This document shows positions 61,158-62,000 of a DNA stretch of 62,000 bases, piece by piece. Position 1 is the stretch's first letter. Every line of letters starts with the position of its first letter. The position numbers and the translations under genes are program-made. Source of the DNA: Neocallimastix lanati (nom. inval.) (lineage: Eukaryota > Neocallimastigomycota > Neocallimastigomycetes > Neocallimastigales > Neocallimastigaceae); contig JACVTC010000037.1 in assembly GCA_016946835.1 (NCBI GenBank), forward strand, positions 662,501 to 724,500, written 5' to 3'. A model generated the notes under the pieces. It saw nothing but the letters and a program-made list of their open reading frames with translations. It did not search any database and was not told where the DNA came from.

Positions 61158-61490
61158 AATACCCTAAGTATTTAATTAATTCTTTAAATTTAAATATATA
61201 TGAATTGTGAAAATTAAATATATGTATAGCACAAAGAATTAAAAAAACTAGTCCTTATAAAATAAACAAAAAAAAAAAAAGTTATAATTTAATTTACCAG
61301 TTTTATATATAATAAAATTGAGCATTCATATGTATATTTTTAAATAATAATTGCTAAAATAAAATGAATTATTATCTAAATATATGTCAATATTATAAGA
61401 AATAGTGAAAATATATTTTTTTTTTTTTCTTTTTTTCAAAAATAATAGTTGATAGGGTATAAAATCATTGAACCAATAAAGAAAAATCAG

Positions 61491-61494
<4 letters not shown>
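61158..61494. other. no gene recognised
   Basis: A/T-rich spacer before the longest A-run of the window; nothing visible. Confidence 0.6.

Positions 61495-61548
<54 letters not shown>
61495..61548. repeat. 54-base A-run
   Basis: Longest uninterrupted homopolymer of the window; it ends exactly where the second copy of the dispersed repeat begins. Confidence 0.95.
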
Positions 61549-61554
<6 letters not shown>

Positions 61555-61690
61555 CTAGAGCTAGTACTCGAAAAGTGTTGCTATTCCAATGGTATAAGAA
61601 CAAATTGAAAAGTACCTTTGATGGAGAAGACCATAATTTCTTTTAGAAAATCAATTCAAACCTTAATCCGAAAAAAGAATTCTTTTTAAG
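61549..61690. repeat. dispersed repeat, copy 2 (inverted relative to 47.88-48.06 kb)
   Basis: Starts directly after a 54-base A-run. AGTACTCGAAAAGTGTTGCT, ATTCCAATGGTATAAG, CCTTTGATGGAGAAGACCAT and AATTTCTTTTAGAAAATC align with the minus strand of the first copy. It lacks the ~45-base middle insertion of that copy. Read as protein it gives MPRASTRKVLLFQWYKNKL and then FDGEDHNFF before a stop. Confidence 0.6.
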
Positions 61691-62000
61691 CAGAAATATT
61701 ATAATCTGGAGGTGAGGTTCGTTGCATATAAACATTTTTTCTAAATTTATTTATACGCTTTATTTTTGAATGTTACTTTTTATTTCACATTATTATTTAA
61801 TATATTATTAGGTTTTAATTGGATAAATAATATATATTTTTTTATTAATTGAGTGTTTCTTATAAAAAAAAAATATTCATGTAATTAATAAATAAATAAA
61901 TAAACAAAGTTTAAAATTCGCAATAATTACGGCTGTAAAAAATCTAAAAAAAAAAAAAAAAAAAAAAAATGATACTACAATAATAAAATTTTGAACTTTT
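61691..62000. other. no gene recognised
   Basis: A small less biased patch (AATCTGGAGGTGAGGTTCGT near 61,700) continues the dispersed repeat for an unknown distance; the rest is A/T-rich with an A-run near 61,948-61,969. Confidence 0.5.

Noticed and set aside
1-62000. Hammerhead-type ribozyme core (CTGATGA ... GAAA)
   Set aside because: The few CTGATG occurrences seen lack the companion GAAA and cleavage-site stems.

Overview
The window looks like nuclear DNA of an anaerobic gut fungus (Neocallimastigomycota). It is extremely A+T-rich, with homopolymer runs up to about 54 bases, AAT and TTTTA microsatellites everywhere, GT-AG introns of roughly 70-250 bases, Asn/Lys/Ser-rich proteins, and a receptor that joins a bacterial-type sugar-binding domain to a class C GPCR, an architecture reported from gut fungi. 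This assignment is inferred from composition and gene content; no rRNA or mitochondrial marker is present.

Five genes are well supported. (1) 10,331-13,026 (+): six exons, a seven-helix receptor with a C-terminal RGS domain. (2) 23,928-25,046 (-): an intronless, membrane-anchored alpha/beta hydrolase of the proline iminopeptidase type. (3) 37,598-41,576 (+): two exons, a large low-complexity protein with two C-terminal zinc fingers and a KKDD repeat block. (4) 43,953-47,151 (+): five exons, a solute-binding-protein/class C GPCR fusion. (5) 49,522-51,519 (-): intronless retaining trehalose phosphorylase with strikingly less A+T-biased codon use. Two weak small ORFs and an orphan Asn-rich ORF (about 47,955-48,533, -) are listed with low confidence.

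The stretch from about 13.9 to 22.6 kb is a transposon graveyard: a Ty1/copia pol relic running directly into a MULE transposase relic, a Ty3/gypsy reverse transcriptase relic, and a second copia RNase H fragment on the opposite strand. Further decayed coding relics or dispersed repeats of higher G+C lie near 0.85-2.2, 7.1-7.4, 13.9-14.3, 42.2-42.4, 47.9-48.06 and 61.55-61.69 kb.

The most unusual non-coding structures are a repeat family built from GCATTTCGCCAA-like units that forms a symmetric inverted element at 29.3-29.66 kb, with relatives at 28.4, 29.16, 30.35 and 19.37 kb. A composite satellite also occurs in opposite orientations at 4.6-5.1 and 18.2-19.1 kb. Very large stretches (2.8-10.3, 25-27, 29.7-37.6, 51.5-61 kb) hold no recognisable gene.

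Functionally, the two receptors both bear on heterotrimeric G-protein signalling: one would sense a ligand, possibly a sugar, through its solute-binding domain, and the other would limit G-alpha signalling through RGS. Trehalose phosphorylase handles a storage and stress sugar. A common sugar-sensing theme is an inference; nothing in the sequence shows co-regulation.
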